A stretch of DNA of 64,000 nt from Oceanobacillus timonensis (GTDB lineage Bacteria; Bacillota; Bacilli; Bacillales; Amphibacillaceae). This document shows positions 1 through 13,225 of the stretch, one piece after another. Each line of letters opens with the position of its first letter. The first letter of the stretch is position 1. The stretch spans positions 534,303-598,302 of the forward strand of contig NZ_LT800497.1 of NCBI RefSeq assembly GCF_900166635.1. The letters are read 5' to 3'. The notes under the pieces were generated by a model. The model saw only the letters and a list, made by a program, of their open reading frames with translations, made no database searches and was not told the DNA's origin. A program made the position numbers and the translations under genes.

Positions 1-525
1 ACGGACAAGGAACAGACCTATTATTTTGAAATGCCGGAGCGGAAGGATGGCTTCGTTTGGGATATTCCGCAATCTTTCACGATTGAACCGCAAGCACAAA
101 AAGAAATAACGGTAAAACTATCGATGAACCGGGACCGATTGGAAGAAGGCGTTCATGAAGGGTGGTTGACGCTTAGAGAAGGGGAGAGCAACTACGAGTT
201 GCCTTACATTATTGTTAACCAGGAAGCTGATCAGCCAAAAACAGCAGGATTTGAATTTTACCTCGAACCTTTTGAAAACGCAGATTATAAATATCAATTT
301 TATGTAACGGAATCGGTGAAAAAGATGAATGTCAGCTTATACAACCCAGAGACTTTTCTGTTTGAAAGGAAACTGCTGGAAGAAACAGAATTAAAAGAAG
401 GAAAGCATGAAGGAGTGCTTCGTAAAGAAGAAGCGGGGGCACCTGGATATTATCTGGCATTAATCACAGCGGAACTTGAAAATGGAGAATTTGAACAGAT
501 AGAGACAATGATCATGATTGAGTGA
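1..525 (+). CDS. C-terminal part of a secreted subtilase-like protease (5' truncated)
   Basis: The reading frame is open from the first base, so the gene starts outside the window; 174 codons remain. The residues form beta-rich, acidic segments of the kind found in the Fn3-like C-terminal modules of Vpr-type extracellular serine proteases: a stretch with QSFTIEPQAQKEITVKLSM, then a second module around residues 75-174. No catalytic residues are in the visible part, so the protease assignment rests on resemblance of the tail alone. It is followed by a strong hairpin and then the ATP synthase promoter, so it is a separate transcription unit. Alternative: another secreted protein with Fn3-like repeats. 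Confidence 0.45.
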   Translation, partial: TDKEQTYYFEMPERKDGFVWDIPQSFTIEPQAQKEITVKLSMNRDRLEEGVHEGWLTLREGESNYELPYIIVNQEADQPKTAGFEFYLEPFENADYKYQFYVTESVKKMNVSLYNPETFLFERKLLEETELKEGKHEGVLRKEEAGAPGYYLALITAELENGEFEQIETMIMIE

Positions 526-596
526 AAATATACCTGTGAATTCCCTGGTCCAGTATAGTTAAAAAGACACGTTCACAAAACTGTCATTTTAAGTTG

Positions 597-644
597 GAAG
601 CATTTGTGAATTCATTTCTTTGAGAAATATTTCACAAATGCTTC
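597..644 (+). terminator. Hairpin after the protease-like gene
   Basis: A perfect 14-bp inverted repeat (arms 597-610 and 631-644, GAAGCATTTGTGAA and its complement) encloses a loop that can itself pair (ATTTC with GAAAT). No long T-run follows, so termination is probable rather than certain. The rest of 526-1000 holds only this hairpin, the atp promoter and a roughly 250-base atp leader. Confidence 0.5.
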
Positions 645-718
645 TTAATGGGCAATGACCCTGCCTGAAGGTGCATTATTACAGTTCTGAAAATACTTTG
701 AACATTATGTGATACTCG

Positions 719-748
719 TTGACAACTCTTACAGGCGTATTGTAAACT
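719..748 (+). promoter_or_regulatory. Putative sigma-A promoter of the atp operon
   Basis: TTGACA at 719-724 and TAAACT at 743-748 are separated by 18 bases. It is the best sigma-A-like match between the upstream hairpin and atpI, and would give a leader of about 250 nt before the atpI start. Confidence 0.45.
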
Positions 749-1000
749 TATTTAGTGTGGAGAAAAGGGGGAGCAGACTTAGCCCATTTAAAAATTGATG
801 CTTTCTGAAAGTATGCGAAATGCATTTCTCTGCCTTTTATACATAAGATGCAATATTATGTAACACCTCCGCATCTAAGACTACAAGTAGTATTACCCAG
901 TAAGAAGTTCCCCAACTTGATTGAAAACGAAAACGGATGCAAATGCATGTTTCTAACGGTAATATCTAAGTTGACGGGCATTAGGAGTGAAACAGCATTG

Positions 1001-1390
1001 ATGTCTAATTTTGATAATATGATTATCCGTCAGCGAAAATGGATGCTTTACTGGTTGGCAATTTTAGTACTTTGCGCTGGATTTCTACCGTATACCCGAA
1101 TTTTTCTCGGTTTAATCCTGGGTAGTAGCATCAGTTTTTATAACTTGTGGTTATTGCAGCACAAGTCAGACCAACTCGGCAAGACGGTTGCAGCCGGAGA
1201 AACGGCCAAAACTGGTTTAGGTACCTTTTCCAGAATGGCTGCCGCGGTATTAGCGGTTGTTGTTGCGATACGTTTTGATGAGTATTTTCATCTGTATGCT
1301 GTAATTTTTGGGATTGTTTCTTCCTACGTGATTATGATGATAGATGTCATTGTCTATCAACTAGTTATACGTAATCGCAAAGAAGACTAA
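1001..1390 (+). CDS. atpI: ATP synthase protein I (AtpI)
   Basis: A 129-residue membrane protein, the usual first gene of Bacillus atp operons. AtpI is thought to help c-ring assembly or Mg2+ supply to the ATP synthase. Four hydrophobic segments are visible (about residues 14-30, 33-48, 74-90 and 97-120), with short charged ends. The open frame extends upstream to 848, but that extension is not AtpI-like. The start at ATG 1001 (or TTG 998) is preceded by AGGAG at 983-987 and gives the normal family length. It is identified by position, topology and size, as the family is poorly conserved in sequence. Confidence 0.8.
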   Translation: MSNFDNMIIRQRKWMLYWLAILVLCAGFLPYTRIFLGLILGSSISFYNLWLLQHKSDQLGKTVAAGETAKTGLGTFSRMAAAVLAVVVAIRFDEYFHLYAVIFGIVSSYVIMMIDVIVYQLVIRNRKED

Positions 1391-2167
<777 letters not shown>

Positions 2168-2171
2168 ATAA

Positions 2172-2423
<252 letters not shown>

Positions 2424-2447
2424 TTGACGTTTGATTTTCCAAAAATA

Positions 2448-2486
2448 GAATGGCGAAGTTTGTCTCAGAGAGAACCTTCGCCATTC
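2448..2486 (+). other. Intra-operon hairpin, atpE-atpF gap
   Basis: GAATGGCGAAG (2448-2458) and its exact complement (2476-2486) form an 11-bp stem in the 196-base gap between atpE and atpF. No T-run follows, so it looks like an RNA stability or processing element rather than a full terminator. Confidence 0.55.
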
Positions 2487-2619
2487 CTTTATGCTGGAAC
2501 AACAGTTTCAAAAAATATGACAAATTCGTGCTTCATAAACGAATAGAGAAACAGGCTTTTATATCAAAGCGGAAATATCTCAATTTCGGGTGAACGTCTT
2601 AGCGAAAGGAGTGGAATTC

Positions 2620-3147
2620 GTGCATTCATACATTGATTCATTAGTAATAGGCGCCGATGTCGGCGGCTTGCAATGGCCGGATATGCTGGTTCAGCTGTTT
2701 TTCTTCCTTATTCTTCTTGCATTGTTGAAAAAATTTGCCTGGGGACCATTGATGAAAAAAATGGAAGACCGTGAGCAATATGTGGCGAATGAAATTGATG
2801 CAGCTGAAAAAAGCAGAGCTGAAGCAGAGAAGGCTTCTAAAGAAGCAGCTGATCAGCTAGATCAAGTGAGAGCAGAAGCTCAAAAAATGATTGAAGATGC
2901 AAAAGCAGCAGGCACCAGGCAAGAGGAACAAATTATTGAATCTGCGAAGAAGGAAGCAGATCGTATAAAAGAAGCTGCCCAAGCAGATATTCAAAACGAG
3001 AAAGAAAGAGCTATCGAAGCGCTGCAGGATAAAGTGGCATCTCTATCTGTATTAATTGCAAGCAAAGTTATTGAGAAAGAGTTAAGCGAGCAGGATCAGG
3101 AGAAACTGATCAACGAATACATTAAAGAGGTAGGAGAAGAGCGATGA
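2620..3147 (+). CDS. atpF: F1Fo ATP synthase subunit b
   Basis: A 175-residue peripheral stalk subunit with one N-terminal membrane helix (about residues 17-37, LVQLFFFLILLALLKKF) and a long charged coiled coil rich in Ala, Glu and Lys. The frame is open from GTG 2590, but GTG 2620 is preferred: AAAGGAG at 2605-2611 is 8 bases upstream and the result fits the family length. It overlaps atpH by four bases (ATGA), indicating translational coupling of the two stator subunits. Confidence 0.96.
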   Translation: MHSYIDSLVIGADVGGLQWPDMLVQLFFFLILLALLKKFAWGPLMKKMEDREQYVANEIDAAEKSRAEAEKASKEAADQLDQVRAEAQKMIEDAKAAGTRQEEQIIESAKKEADRIKEAAQADIQNEKERAIEALQDKVASLSVLIASKVIEKELSEQDQEKLINEYIKEVGEER

Positions 3148-3686
3148 GTTATGAAGTAGTTGCGAAACGATACGCAGATGCTCTTTTCAGACTTGGTATA
3201 GAACAACAGAAAATCGAACAGCTTACGGCAGACTTAAGAGTCGTCAAGCCTGTTTTTCAAAATGATAAGAAATTAGCTAACTTCCTGACACATCCAAAAA
3301 TTGATCAGGCAACAAAGAAACAACTTGTCGTAGAAGCATTTCAAGGAGTGGACGAAACCATTTTGAACACCCTTCAATTACTGGTGGATCGTCACCGTAT
3401 ATTGATTATTCCAGCCATTATTGACGAATTCCTTGCTCTCGTAAATGATGCGAAAGGAATGGCAGATGCTACTGTATATTCGACAAGAAATTTATCGGAT
3501 GATGAAAAGACTCAATTAGAGCGTTCTTTTGCTGCCCGATTAGGAAAAAGCGCCGTTCAATTTCATAATATCGTTGACCCGTCGATTCTTGGAGGAATCA
3601 AGATTCGCGTTGGAAATACGATTTATGACGGGACAGTCAAAGGGAAGCTGAATCGAATCTCCCGTAGAATTGTGTCTGCTAATTAA
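3144..3686 (+). CDS. atpH: F1Fo ATP synthase subunit delta
   Basis: A 180-residue stator subunit (OSCP equivalent) connecting subunit b to the top of the F1 head. The N-terminal helical domain begins VAKRYADALF, and the C-terminal family signature is DPSILGGIKIRVGNTIYDGT. The start codon lies within the atpF stop region. It ends 22 bases before atpA. Confidence 0.97.
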   Translation: MSYEVVAKRYADALFRLGIEQQKIEQLTADLRVVKPVFQNDKKLANFLTHPKIDQATKKQLVVEAFQGVDETILNTLQLLVDRHRILIIPAIIDEFLALVNDAKGMADATVYSTRNLSDDEKTQLERSFAARLGKSAVQFHNIVDPSILGGIKIRVGNTIYDGTVKGKLNRISRRIVSAN

Positions 3687-3702
3687 ATGATGATAGGGGT
3701 GA

Positions 3703-5220
<1,518 letters not shown>

Positions 5221-5245
5221 GATGTCTTGTAACTCAAAATAAAAT

Positions 5246-5276
5246 GGGCCGATAAATGCGAAGTTCGGCCCGCATT
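5246..5276 (+). other. Intra-operon hairpins, atpA-atpG gap
   Basis: Two alternative pairings share bases: GGGCCGA (5246-5252) with TCGGCCC (5265-5271), or AATGCG (5255-5260) with CGCATT (5271-5276). They lie in the 82-base gap before atpG. No T-run follows. Confidence 0.45.
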
Positions 5277-5284
5277 CCTTATAG

Positions 5285-6163
<879 letters not shown>

Positions 6164-6171
6164 GTAGATAA

Positions 6172-7590
<1,419 letters not shown>

Positions 7591-7601
7591 TAGACAGCTG
7601 G

Positions 7602-7656
7602 GAATGATGCATGTCAATAGAATCTTTCATGTATGGATCTGTTATATGCGTCATTC
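7602..7656 (+). other. Intra-operon hairpin, atpD-atpC gap
   Basis: GAATGATGCAT (7602-7612) can pair with ATGCGTCATTC (7646-7656): 11 bp with one G-U pair, in the 103-base gap between atpD and atpC. There is no T-run. Confidence 0.45.
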
Positions 7657-7690
7657 ATATCCGCTTTTTAGCCAGTTGTAGGAGGGGTAA

Positions 7691-8092
<402 letters not shown>

Positions 8093-8107
8093 GAAAACCA
8101 TTTGAAA

Positions 8108-8158
8108 TAACCCCCTGGTCCCATTCACGTCGGATGGATAGGGGGTTATGTTATTTCT
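8108..8158 (+). terminator. Rho-independent terminator of the atp operon
   Basis: TAACCCCCT (8108-8116) pairs with AGGGGGTTA (8140-8148), followed by TGTTATTT. It lies 15 bases after the atpC stop. Confidence 0.85.
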
Positions 8159-8282
8159 GAAGTGATACAGATACCCGGCTAAAAAAATGGAAGAAAAATG
8201 TTATCATTTCCCGGGAAATGTTTGAAAGTAACATATCATTCGGCAATATATGTTGAAAATTGTATTCAGAAAGGAGATTGCC

Positions 8283-8534
8283 ATGTTCTCAGCAGCCCAA
8301 TTAGCGGTAATTAGTATTTTCTCCCATCTCATGTTTATTTACCTGACATGGAAAGTAGTTACGGCTATCCGCATTGAAACGATATTTAAAAAAGGAAGAT
8401 CAGCAGAAGCCAGAGTTTTTCTTCTGTTCATTACCATTATGATTGGTACAGGTGTAAGCAGATTCTTCCTGGATATACTACAATGGTCTGGAGATTTAAT
8501 GTACCTTTTTTCATCGATACACGTATGGATATAA
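8283..8534 (+). CDS. ywzB: DUF1146 family membrane protein (YwzB)
   Basis: An 83-residue protein with a hydrophobic N-terminal helix (about residues 5-25) and a second at 44-62. Size, sequence type and position directly after the atp operon match B. subtilis YwzB, of unknown function. ATG 8283 is chosen over the upstream ATG 8250 because AAAGGAG (8270-8276) is 6 bases before it. Its stop codon falls in the left arm of the terminator described next. Confidence 0.85.
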   Translation: MFSAAQLAVISIFSHLMFIYLTWKVVTAIRIETIFKKGRSAEARVFLLFITIMIGTGVSRFFLDILQWSGDLMYLFSSIHVWI

Positions 8535-8580
8535 AACCTTCTGTCAAAACTGAGATTAATAGATTTGACAGGAGGTTTTT
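8533..8580 (+). terminator. ywzB terminator whose right arm holds the ywmB Shine-Dalgarno site
   Basis: The arms 8533-8548 and 8564-8579 form a 16-bp stem with a single G-U pair, and T residues follow. The right arm contains AGGAGG (8570-8575), which is the only ribosome binding site for ywmB (ATG 8583). The same element could therefore stop transcription and, in read-through RNA, hide the ywmB ribosome binding site. Confidence 0.8.
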
Positions 8581-8582
8581 TC

Positions 8583-9383
8583 ATGTTTTATAGATTCTTT
8601 TCCCGTTCCCATTTCCCGGTGACACAAAAATCAACACCCCATCATGTACTTTCTGAACCGGCTCAAAGAAACAGACAGATCTTTTTCGTATTACTTATTC
8701 TCTGCTTTATTATCAACCAGGCTTTCAGTCAACCTTATCAGAAAGATGAGATGCAAGATCTAGGTACATTTGCAGAAGAGCATGATCTTCCTATCCATTT
8801 CTGGGATGTGACAATGAAAGAACAAATGGAAACAGCCCAGGCAGAGCAGCTTATTCAGGATTTGAAAGCGCAGTACCCGGTCCAGGAGGAAGAGAATGAA
8901 AACGGCATGAAATATGCTTTTAAGAGTAGTCACAAGGAAGCTCCTTTTGACGTATTATATAATGTGATTCTTCCTTTAGATAAAAGCAATCCGGCAGAAG
9001 TGATTATTGTTCTGCATGGAGAAGACTGGGATAAACAGATAAGCCAAAAGTATGAAAAAGAAAAACAAGCTATACAAGAGAAATATTTAACAAAAGGTTC
9101 ACAAGTATATACTTGTCTATCTGTACAAGGTAGTGATATAATTAATCATGATGAATTTTTAAATATAGCAAAAACGTATTTCAATATAAAGCATATATCG
9201 ACTAATAATGACAATTTAAAAAATTCCAGGATTGAAAAAAGTACATACGGGTATACAAAAACATGGGAACAATTTTATTTCATGGAAAATGACCCAAAAA
9301 ATGTGCAAGTCACTACTGTTGCTGATCGTCATGGGGAAAAGAGTTTTATGATAGGAACACCTATCTTGATACATGAATATTAA
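8583..9383 (+). CDS. ywmB: YwmB family protein
   Basis: A 266-residue protein of the YwmB family (TATA-binding-protein-like fold, unknown role), conserved before murA in Bacillus. A single hydrophobic segment near residues 29-45 (IFFVLLILCFIINQAF) suggests a signal anchor, with the rest outside the membrane. AGGAGG is 7 bases before ATG 8583; the open frame from 8565 is inside the hairpin and is not used. Base composition becomes more AT-rich towards the 3' end. Function is unknown. Confidence 0.75.
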   Translation: MFYRFFSRSHFPVTQKSTPHHVLSEPAQRNRQIFFVLLILCFIINQAFSQPYQKDEMQDLGTFAEEHDLPIHFWDVTMKEQMETAQAEQLIQDLKAQYPVQEEENENGMKYAFKSSHKEAPFDVLYNVILPLDKSNPAEVIIVLHGEDWDKQISQKYEKEKQAIQEKYLTKGSQVYTCLSVQGSDIINHDEFLNIAKTYFNIKHISTNNDNLKNSRIEKSTYGYTKTWEQFYFMENDPKNVQVTTVADRHGEKSFMIGTPILIHEY

Positions 9384-9419
9384 TATTAGGGAAATTAGAT
9401 TCTGAAGGGGATTTATGAC

Positions 9420-10751
9420 ATGGAAAAAATCATCGTTGGTGGCGGACAGAAGTTGGAAGGCACTGTGCGTGTTGAAGGTGCTAAAAACGCTGTCCTGCCT
9501 GTACTTGCCGCTAGCTTAATTGCTAGTGAAGGAAAGAGTGTTATCAAAGAAGTACCAGTATTAGCAGATGTATATACAATTAATGAAGTACTCCGCAACT
9601 TAAATGCCGATGTGGAATTTGATTCGAAAGAAAAAGCTGTAATGATTGATGCTTCTGCCAGGTTGGAAACAGAAGCTCCATTCGAATATGTAAGAAAAAT
9701 GCGTGCATCCGTGCTTGTTCTGGGACCGTTATTAGCCCGCTATGGACACGCAAAGGTTGCTATGCCTGGAGGATGTGCCATTGGTTCACGTCCGATTGAC
9801 TTGCACTTAAAAGGTTTCGAAGCAATGGGAGCTGAAATTCACGTAGGTAATGGATTTGTAGAAGCAACATCACATGGCCGTTTGCAAGGTGCGAAAATTT
9901 ATTTAGATATGCCAAGTGTAGGAGCTACAGAAAACATCATGATGGCTGCTGCTTTAGCAGAAGGCAAAACCATTATTGAAAATGCTGCTAAAGAGCCTGA
10001 AATTGTTGATTTAGCTAACTATTTAAATAAAATGGGCGCAAAAATCGTTGGGGCCGGTACAGAAACAATCCGGATTAACGGTGTGGAAAAACTTCATGGA
10101 GCAGAACATAATATGATTCCGGATCGTATTGAAGCAGGAACCTTTATGGTTGCAGCGGCAATTACAAATGGAAACATATTAATCGAAAATGCTGTACGTG
10201 AACATCTAAGTTCGGTAGTTTCAAAATTAGAGGAAATGAACGTACAAGTGCTTGATGAAGATGGCGGCCTTCGGGTTATTGGTTCTGATGCCATTGAATC
10301 TACAGATATCAAGACATTACCGCACCCCGGTTTCCCAACAGATATGCAGTCACAAATGATGGCATTGATGTTATGTGCTAAAGGAACAAGTGTTATAACT
10401 GAAACAGTATTTGAGAATCGCTTTATGCATGTTGAAGAATTCCGCCGCATGAATGCGAATATTAAAATTGAAGGCCGTAGCGTTATTATTGAAGGTCTTT
10501 CTAAACTGCAAGGTGCGGAAGTAGCGGCAACGGATTTACGTGCTGCAGCAGCATTAATTTTAGCTGGTCTGGTCAGTGAAGGCCATACCCGCGTAACAGA
10601 GTTAAAACATTTAGATCGCGGATATGTAGATATTGTCATTAAACTAGCTAATCTTGGCGCCGACATAAAACGCGTTGATGAAAATGGTGTCGTTCTTCAG
10701 CCACTAGGTGTGGAAGAAAATGTCGAATTAAATGAATATATCACTGAATAA
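9420..10751 (+). CDS. murA: UDP-N-acetylglucosamine 1-carboxyvinyltransferase (MurA)
   Basis: A 443-residue cytoplasmic enzyme that transfers enolpyruvate from PEP to UDP-GlcNAc, the first committed step of peptidoglycan synthesis. K22-N23 in AKNAVLP and the active-site C119 in [10 protein letters not shown] (target of fosfomycin) are present. The sequence has the two-domain repeat of the EPSP-synthase fold and normal length. Position between ywmB and the spo genes corresponds to B. subtilis murAA. A dedicated terminator follows. Confidence 0.98.
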   Translation: MEKIIVGGGQKLEGTVRVEGAKNAVLPVLAASLIASEGKSVIKEVPVLADVYTINEVLRNLNADVEFDSKEKAVMIDASARLETEAPFEYVRKMRASVLVLGPLLARYGHAKVAMPGGCAIGSRPIDLHLKGFEAMGAEIHVGNGFVEATSHGRLQGAKIYLDMPSVGATENIMMAAALAEGKTIIENAAKEPEIVDLANYLNKMGAKIVGAGTETIRINGVEKLHGAEHNMIPDRIEAGTFMVAAAITNGNILIENAVREHLSSVVSKLEEMNVQVLDEDGGLRVIGSDAIESTDIKTLPHPGFPTDMQSQMMALMLCAKGTSVITETVFENRFMHVEEFRRMNANIKIEGRSVIIEGLSKLQGAEVAATDLRAAAALILAGLVSEGHTRVTELKHLDRGYVDIVIKLANLGADIKRVDENGVVLQPLGVEENVELNEYITE

Positions 10752-10768
10752 TTTTATACTACTCTATT

Positions 10769-10804
10769 AAAAAGATGTACCTGATTGCAGGTGCATCTTT
10801 TTTT
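10769..10804 (+). terminator. murA terminator
   Basis: Arms 10769-10783 and 10788-10802 form a 15-bp stem with one G-U pair around a 4-base loop, followed by T residues. The remainder of the gap to dppA (10805-11080) shows no convincing gene. Confidence 0.9.
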
Positions 10805-11039
10805 GTTTATCCAAGCAAAAGCTTTTTCTGCTTCGTCGGAAGCAATGAAAAAGAATCTGTTAACGCGCATAGGTATAAAGGATGGTTTTTAGATAAGCGG
10901 ATAAACAAAAGAAGCTGGATAAGCTGTCATGTTTACATAGCATTCCATTCGTTTTTCGAAATAAAAAGTTTTAAAAAGAACAGTAGTGTGTATGTATGCC
11001 TTTCCAAAATTTCTCTTTTCACTTTCTATAAAACGTGAT

Positions 11040-11054
11040 ATATTTAAGAAAATT
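11040..11054 (+). promoter_or_regulatory. CodY-box-like site upstream of dppA
   Basis: ATATTTAAGAAAATT matches the CodY consensus AATTTTCWGAAAATT at 12 of 15 positions and lies 26 bases before the dppA start. B. subtilis dpp is a known CodY target. A 12/15 match in AT-rich DNA is only suggestive. Confidence 0.35.
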
Positions 11055-11080
11055 ACTAATATTACAATTGGGTGATGAAA

Positions 11081-11905
11081 ATGAAACTATATATGTCCGT
11101 TGATATGGAAGGCATTACTGGATTGCCGGATACCACTTTTGTGGATCGGAGCATGCAAAATTATGAAAGAGCCCGAAAAATAATGACAGATGAAGCGAAT
11201 TACGTTATCCAAGCTGCGTTTGATTACGGAGCGGAAGAAGTTCTGGTGAATGATAGTCATTCCAAGATGAATAATTTACTTATTGATGACATTCATCCGG
11301 ATGCATTGCTGATAACGGGAGAAGTCAAGCCCTTTTCCATGATGCAAGGACTAAATAATACATATAGCGGTGCTTTCTTTGTAGGTTATCATGCCAGAGC
11401 CGGACAGCGCGGGGTGATGTCACATTCCATGGTACATGCTGTCCGCAACTTCTATATAGATGATCATTGTATCGGGGAGATGGGAATGAATGCATATCTT
11501 GCCGGGTATTACGACGTACCTGTTTTGTTGGCAGCAGGAGATGACCAAGCTGCGGCAGAAGCAGAAAAATTAATACCTCATGTAACTACTGCCATTGTGA
11601 AAGAGACGATTTCCAGGTCATCAGTCAAGAGCCTAACACCTAAAAAGGCGGGTCAACTGCTTGCGGAAAAAGTAAAATTGGCTCTGGATAACCGTCATCT
11701 TATAAAACCATTAATACCTCCTGAAAATCCGGAGCTGACCATTGAATTCAATAACAGCGGACAGGCAGAATGGGCCAATTTAATGCCTGGAACGATATGG
11801 ATTCCCGGCACAACCAAAGTTCGTTTTCAAGCCAAAGATATGAAAGAAGCCTACCAAGCGATGCTGGTAATGACAGAATTAGCAGTACAAACAACATTCA
11901 CTTAA
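11081..11905 (+). CDS. dppA: D-aminopeptidase DppA (family M55)
   Basis: A 274-residue cytoplasmic zinc peptidase releasing D-alanine from D-Ala-D-Ala type peptides. The metal ligands and catalytic residues of B. subtilis DppA fall at identical positions: D8, E10, H60, H104, H115 and E133. The start is ATG 11081 (MKLYMSVDMEG), with GGTGATG upstream, rather than GTG 11072. It is the first gene of a nine-gene set ordered as in B. subtilis, though 385 bases separate it from dppB. Confidence 0.95.
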   Translation: MKLYMSVDMEGITGLPDTTFVDRSMQNYERARKIMTDEANYVIQAAFDYGAEEVLVNDSHSKMNNLLIDDIHPDALLITGEVKPFSMMQGLNNTYSGAFFVGYHARAGQRGVMSHSMVHAVRNFYIDDHCIGEMGMNAYLAGYYDVPVLLAAGDDQAAAEAEKLIPHVTTAIVKETISRSSVKSLTPKKAGQLLAEKVKLALDNRHLIKPLIPPENPELTIEFNNSGQAEWANLMPGTIWIPGTTKVRFQAKDMKEAYQAMLVMTELAVQTTFT

Positions 11906-12146
11906 CAATGCAATCATCCATAATGCATCCAAAAAAACAAATGTAATTATCTATAATAATAAGCCTTTTATTTGTAACCAGGCAGCACAAAAAATAAATA
12001 AAACACCTCCAGCAGTATCTTATTTACCTGAGCCATTCTCTATTAAGCTTACTGATATGCTTTTAAAGTGACACTTATGACATGAAAAATGCGTTCAACA
12101 CCAAAATCTATAGTTGATATTATTTCATAAATAAGCAAATGAAATG

Positions 12147-12214
12147 AGCGAGCGAAGGCAAACACGGAGACCTCTATGGGAAAGCGTAGTGTTTTTCCGT
12201 AGCGGTTGCTACCA
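12147..12214. repeat. Short relic of an interspersed repeat in the dppA-dppB gap
   Basis: The stretch contains GGAGACCTCTATGGGAA followed at once by AGCGTAGTG and CCGTAGCGG. These match the two flanks of the copy at 43868-44128 with the central hairpin missing. CACTACGCTTTCC on the minus strand is identical to part of the copy at 57857-58355. The gap 11906-12290 otherwise contains AT-rich DNA and the 16-base motif CGTTCAACACCAAAAT (12092-12107), found again at 55393-55408. Confidence 0.5.
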
Positions 12215-12290
12215 TCAAAATATAGCTAATTTCCCCCCTCATCGTTTTTGGTGAAGATACGAAAAATGAAAAGATAAAGAGGTGAAACAT

Positions 12291-13223
12291 ATGCTGAAGT
12301 ATATTTTAAAACGATTACTCATTATGATTATCACACTCTGGGTCATTATTACACTTACTTTTGTATTAATGGTAAATATACCTGGTTCTCCTTTCAACAC
12401 CGACCAATCTTCCAATGAAACCGTACAGGCCAACCTGGAAGCGCACTATAATTTAGACCAGCCTTATTACATACAATATTTACTCTACATTAAATCCATC
12501 GTCACATTTGAATTTGGACCATCTATTAAACAACCGAATCAGACAGTAAATGATCTGTTATCACGCGGATTTCCAATTTCTTTTGAGTTGGGGATTATTA
12601 CCATAGCCCTAGCAATCGTTTCCGGTGTACTGGTTGGAATTATTGCTGCACTCCGGCATAACGGCTTTTTGGACTATTTGACGATGGGCATCGCTGTATT
12701 GGGTATCTCCATACCAAACTTTATTTTAGCAACCATTCTTATTCAGCAGTTGGCAGTAAATTTGGACATATTTCCGACGGCAACATGGAGAAGCCCGTCT
12801 CACATGGTACTTCCGGTACTGGCGCTGGCAACAGGGCCAATGGCAATTATTGCCCGGCTGACACGTTCGACAATGCTGGAGGTCTTGACGCAGGACTACA
12901 TTAAAATGGCAAAAGCAAAGGGACTGTCTCCATGGAAAGTTGTTTTCAAGCACGCACTCCGAAATGCACTTATGCCTGTTGTTACGATTATGGGGACCCT
13001 CTTTGCCGGGATTTTGACTGGGACTTTTGTTATTGAGCAAATTTTTGCCATCCCGGGAATGGGAAGATACTTTGTCGAAAGTATTAACCAGCGTGATTAC
13101 CCGGTTATTATGGGCACGACGGTTTTTTACAGCGCCTTCTTAATTATCATGCTTTTTCTAGTGGATATCATTTACGGCATCCTTGATCCACGGATTAAAA
13201 TGCAGCAGAAAGGGGGCAAATAA
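12291..13223 (+). CDS. dppB: Dipeptide/murein peptide ABC permease DppB
   Basis: A 310-residue inner permease with six predicted helices; the EAA-loop region is around AKAKGLSPWKVVFKHALRNALMP. The N terminus (KRLLIMIITLWVIITLTFVLM) is typical of OppB/DppB. ATG 12291 is preceded by AGAGGTGA; a GTG at 12282 in frame is within that site. It pairs with DppC to form the membrane channel. Confidence 0.93.
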   Translation: MLKYILKRLLIMIITLWVIITLTFVLMVNIPGSPFNTDQSSNETVQANLEAHYNLDQPYYIQYLLYIKSIVTFEFGPSIKQPNQTVNDLLSRGFPISFELGIITIALAIVSGVLVGIIAALRHNGFLDYLTMGIAVLGISIPNFILATILIQQLAVNLDIFPTATWRSPSHMVLPVLALATGPMAIIARLTRSTMLEVLTQDYIKMAKAKGLSPWKVVFKHALRNALMPVVTIMGTLFAGILTGTFVIEQIFAIPGMGRYFVESINQRDYPVIMGTTVFYSAFLIIMLFLVDIIYGILDPRIKMQQKGGK

Positions 13224-13225
13224 AG

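Noticed and set aside
848..1000. N-terminal extension of atpI from ATG 848
   Set aside because: No ribosome binding site, non-AtpI-like residues, and a good AGGAG before ATG 1001.
10094..10666. 190-codon frame antisense to murA
   Set aside because: Shadow of the murA coding frame; no start signal and no family resemblance.
10775..11038. Open frame of 87 codons after murA
   Set aside because: It begins inside the murA terminator, has no ribosome binding site and its composition is unlike its neighbours; treated as non-coding.
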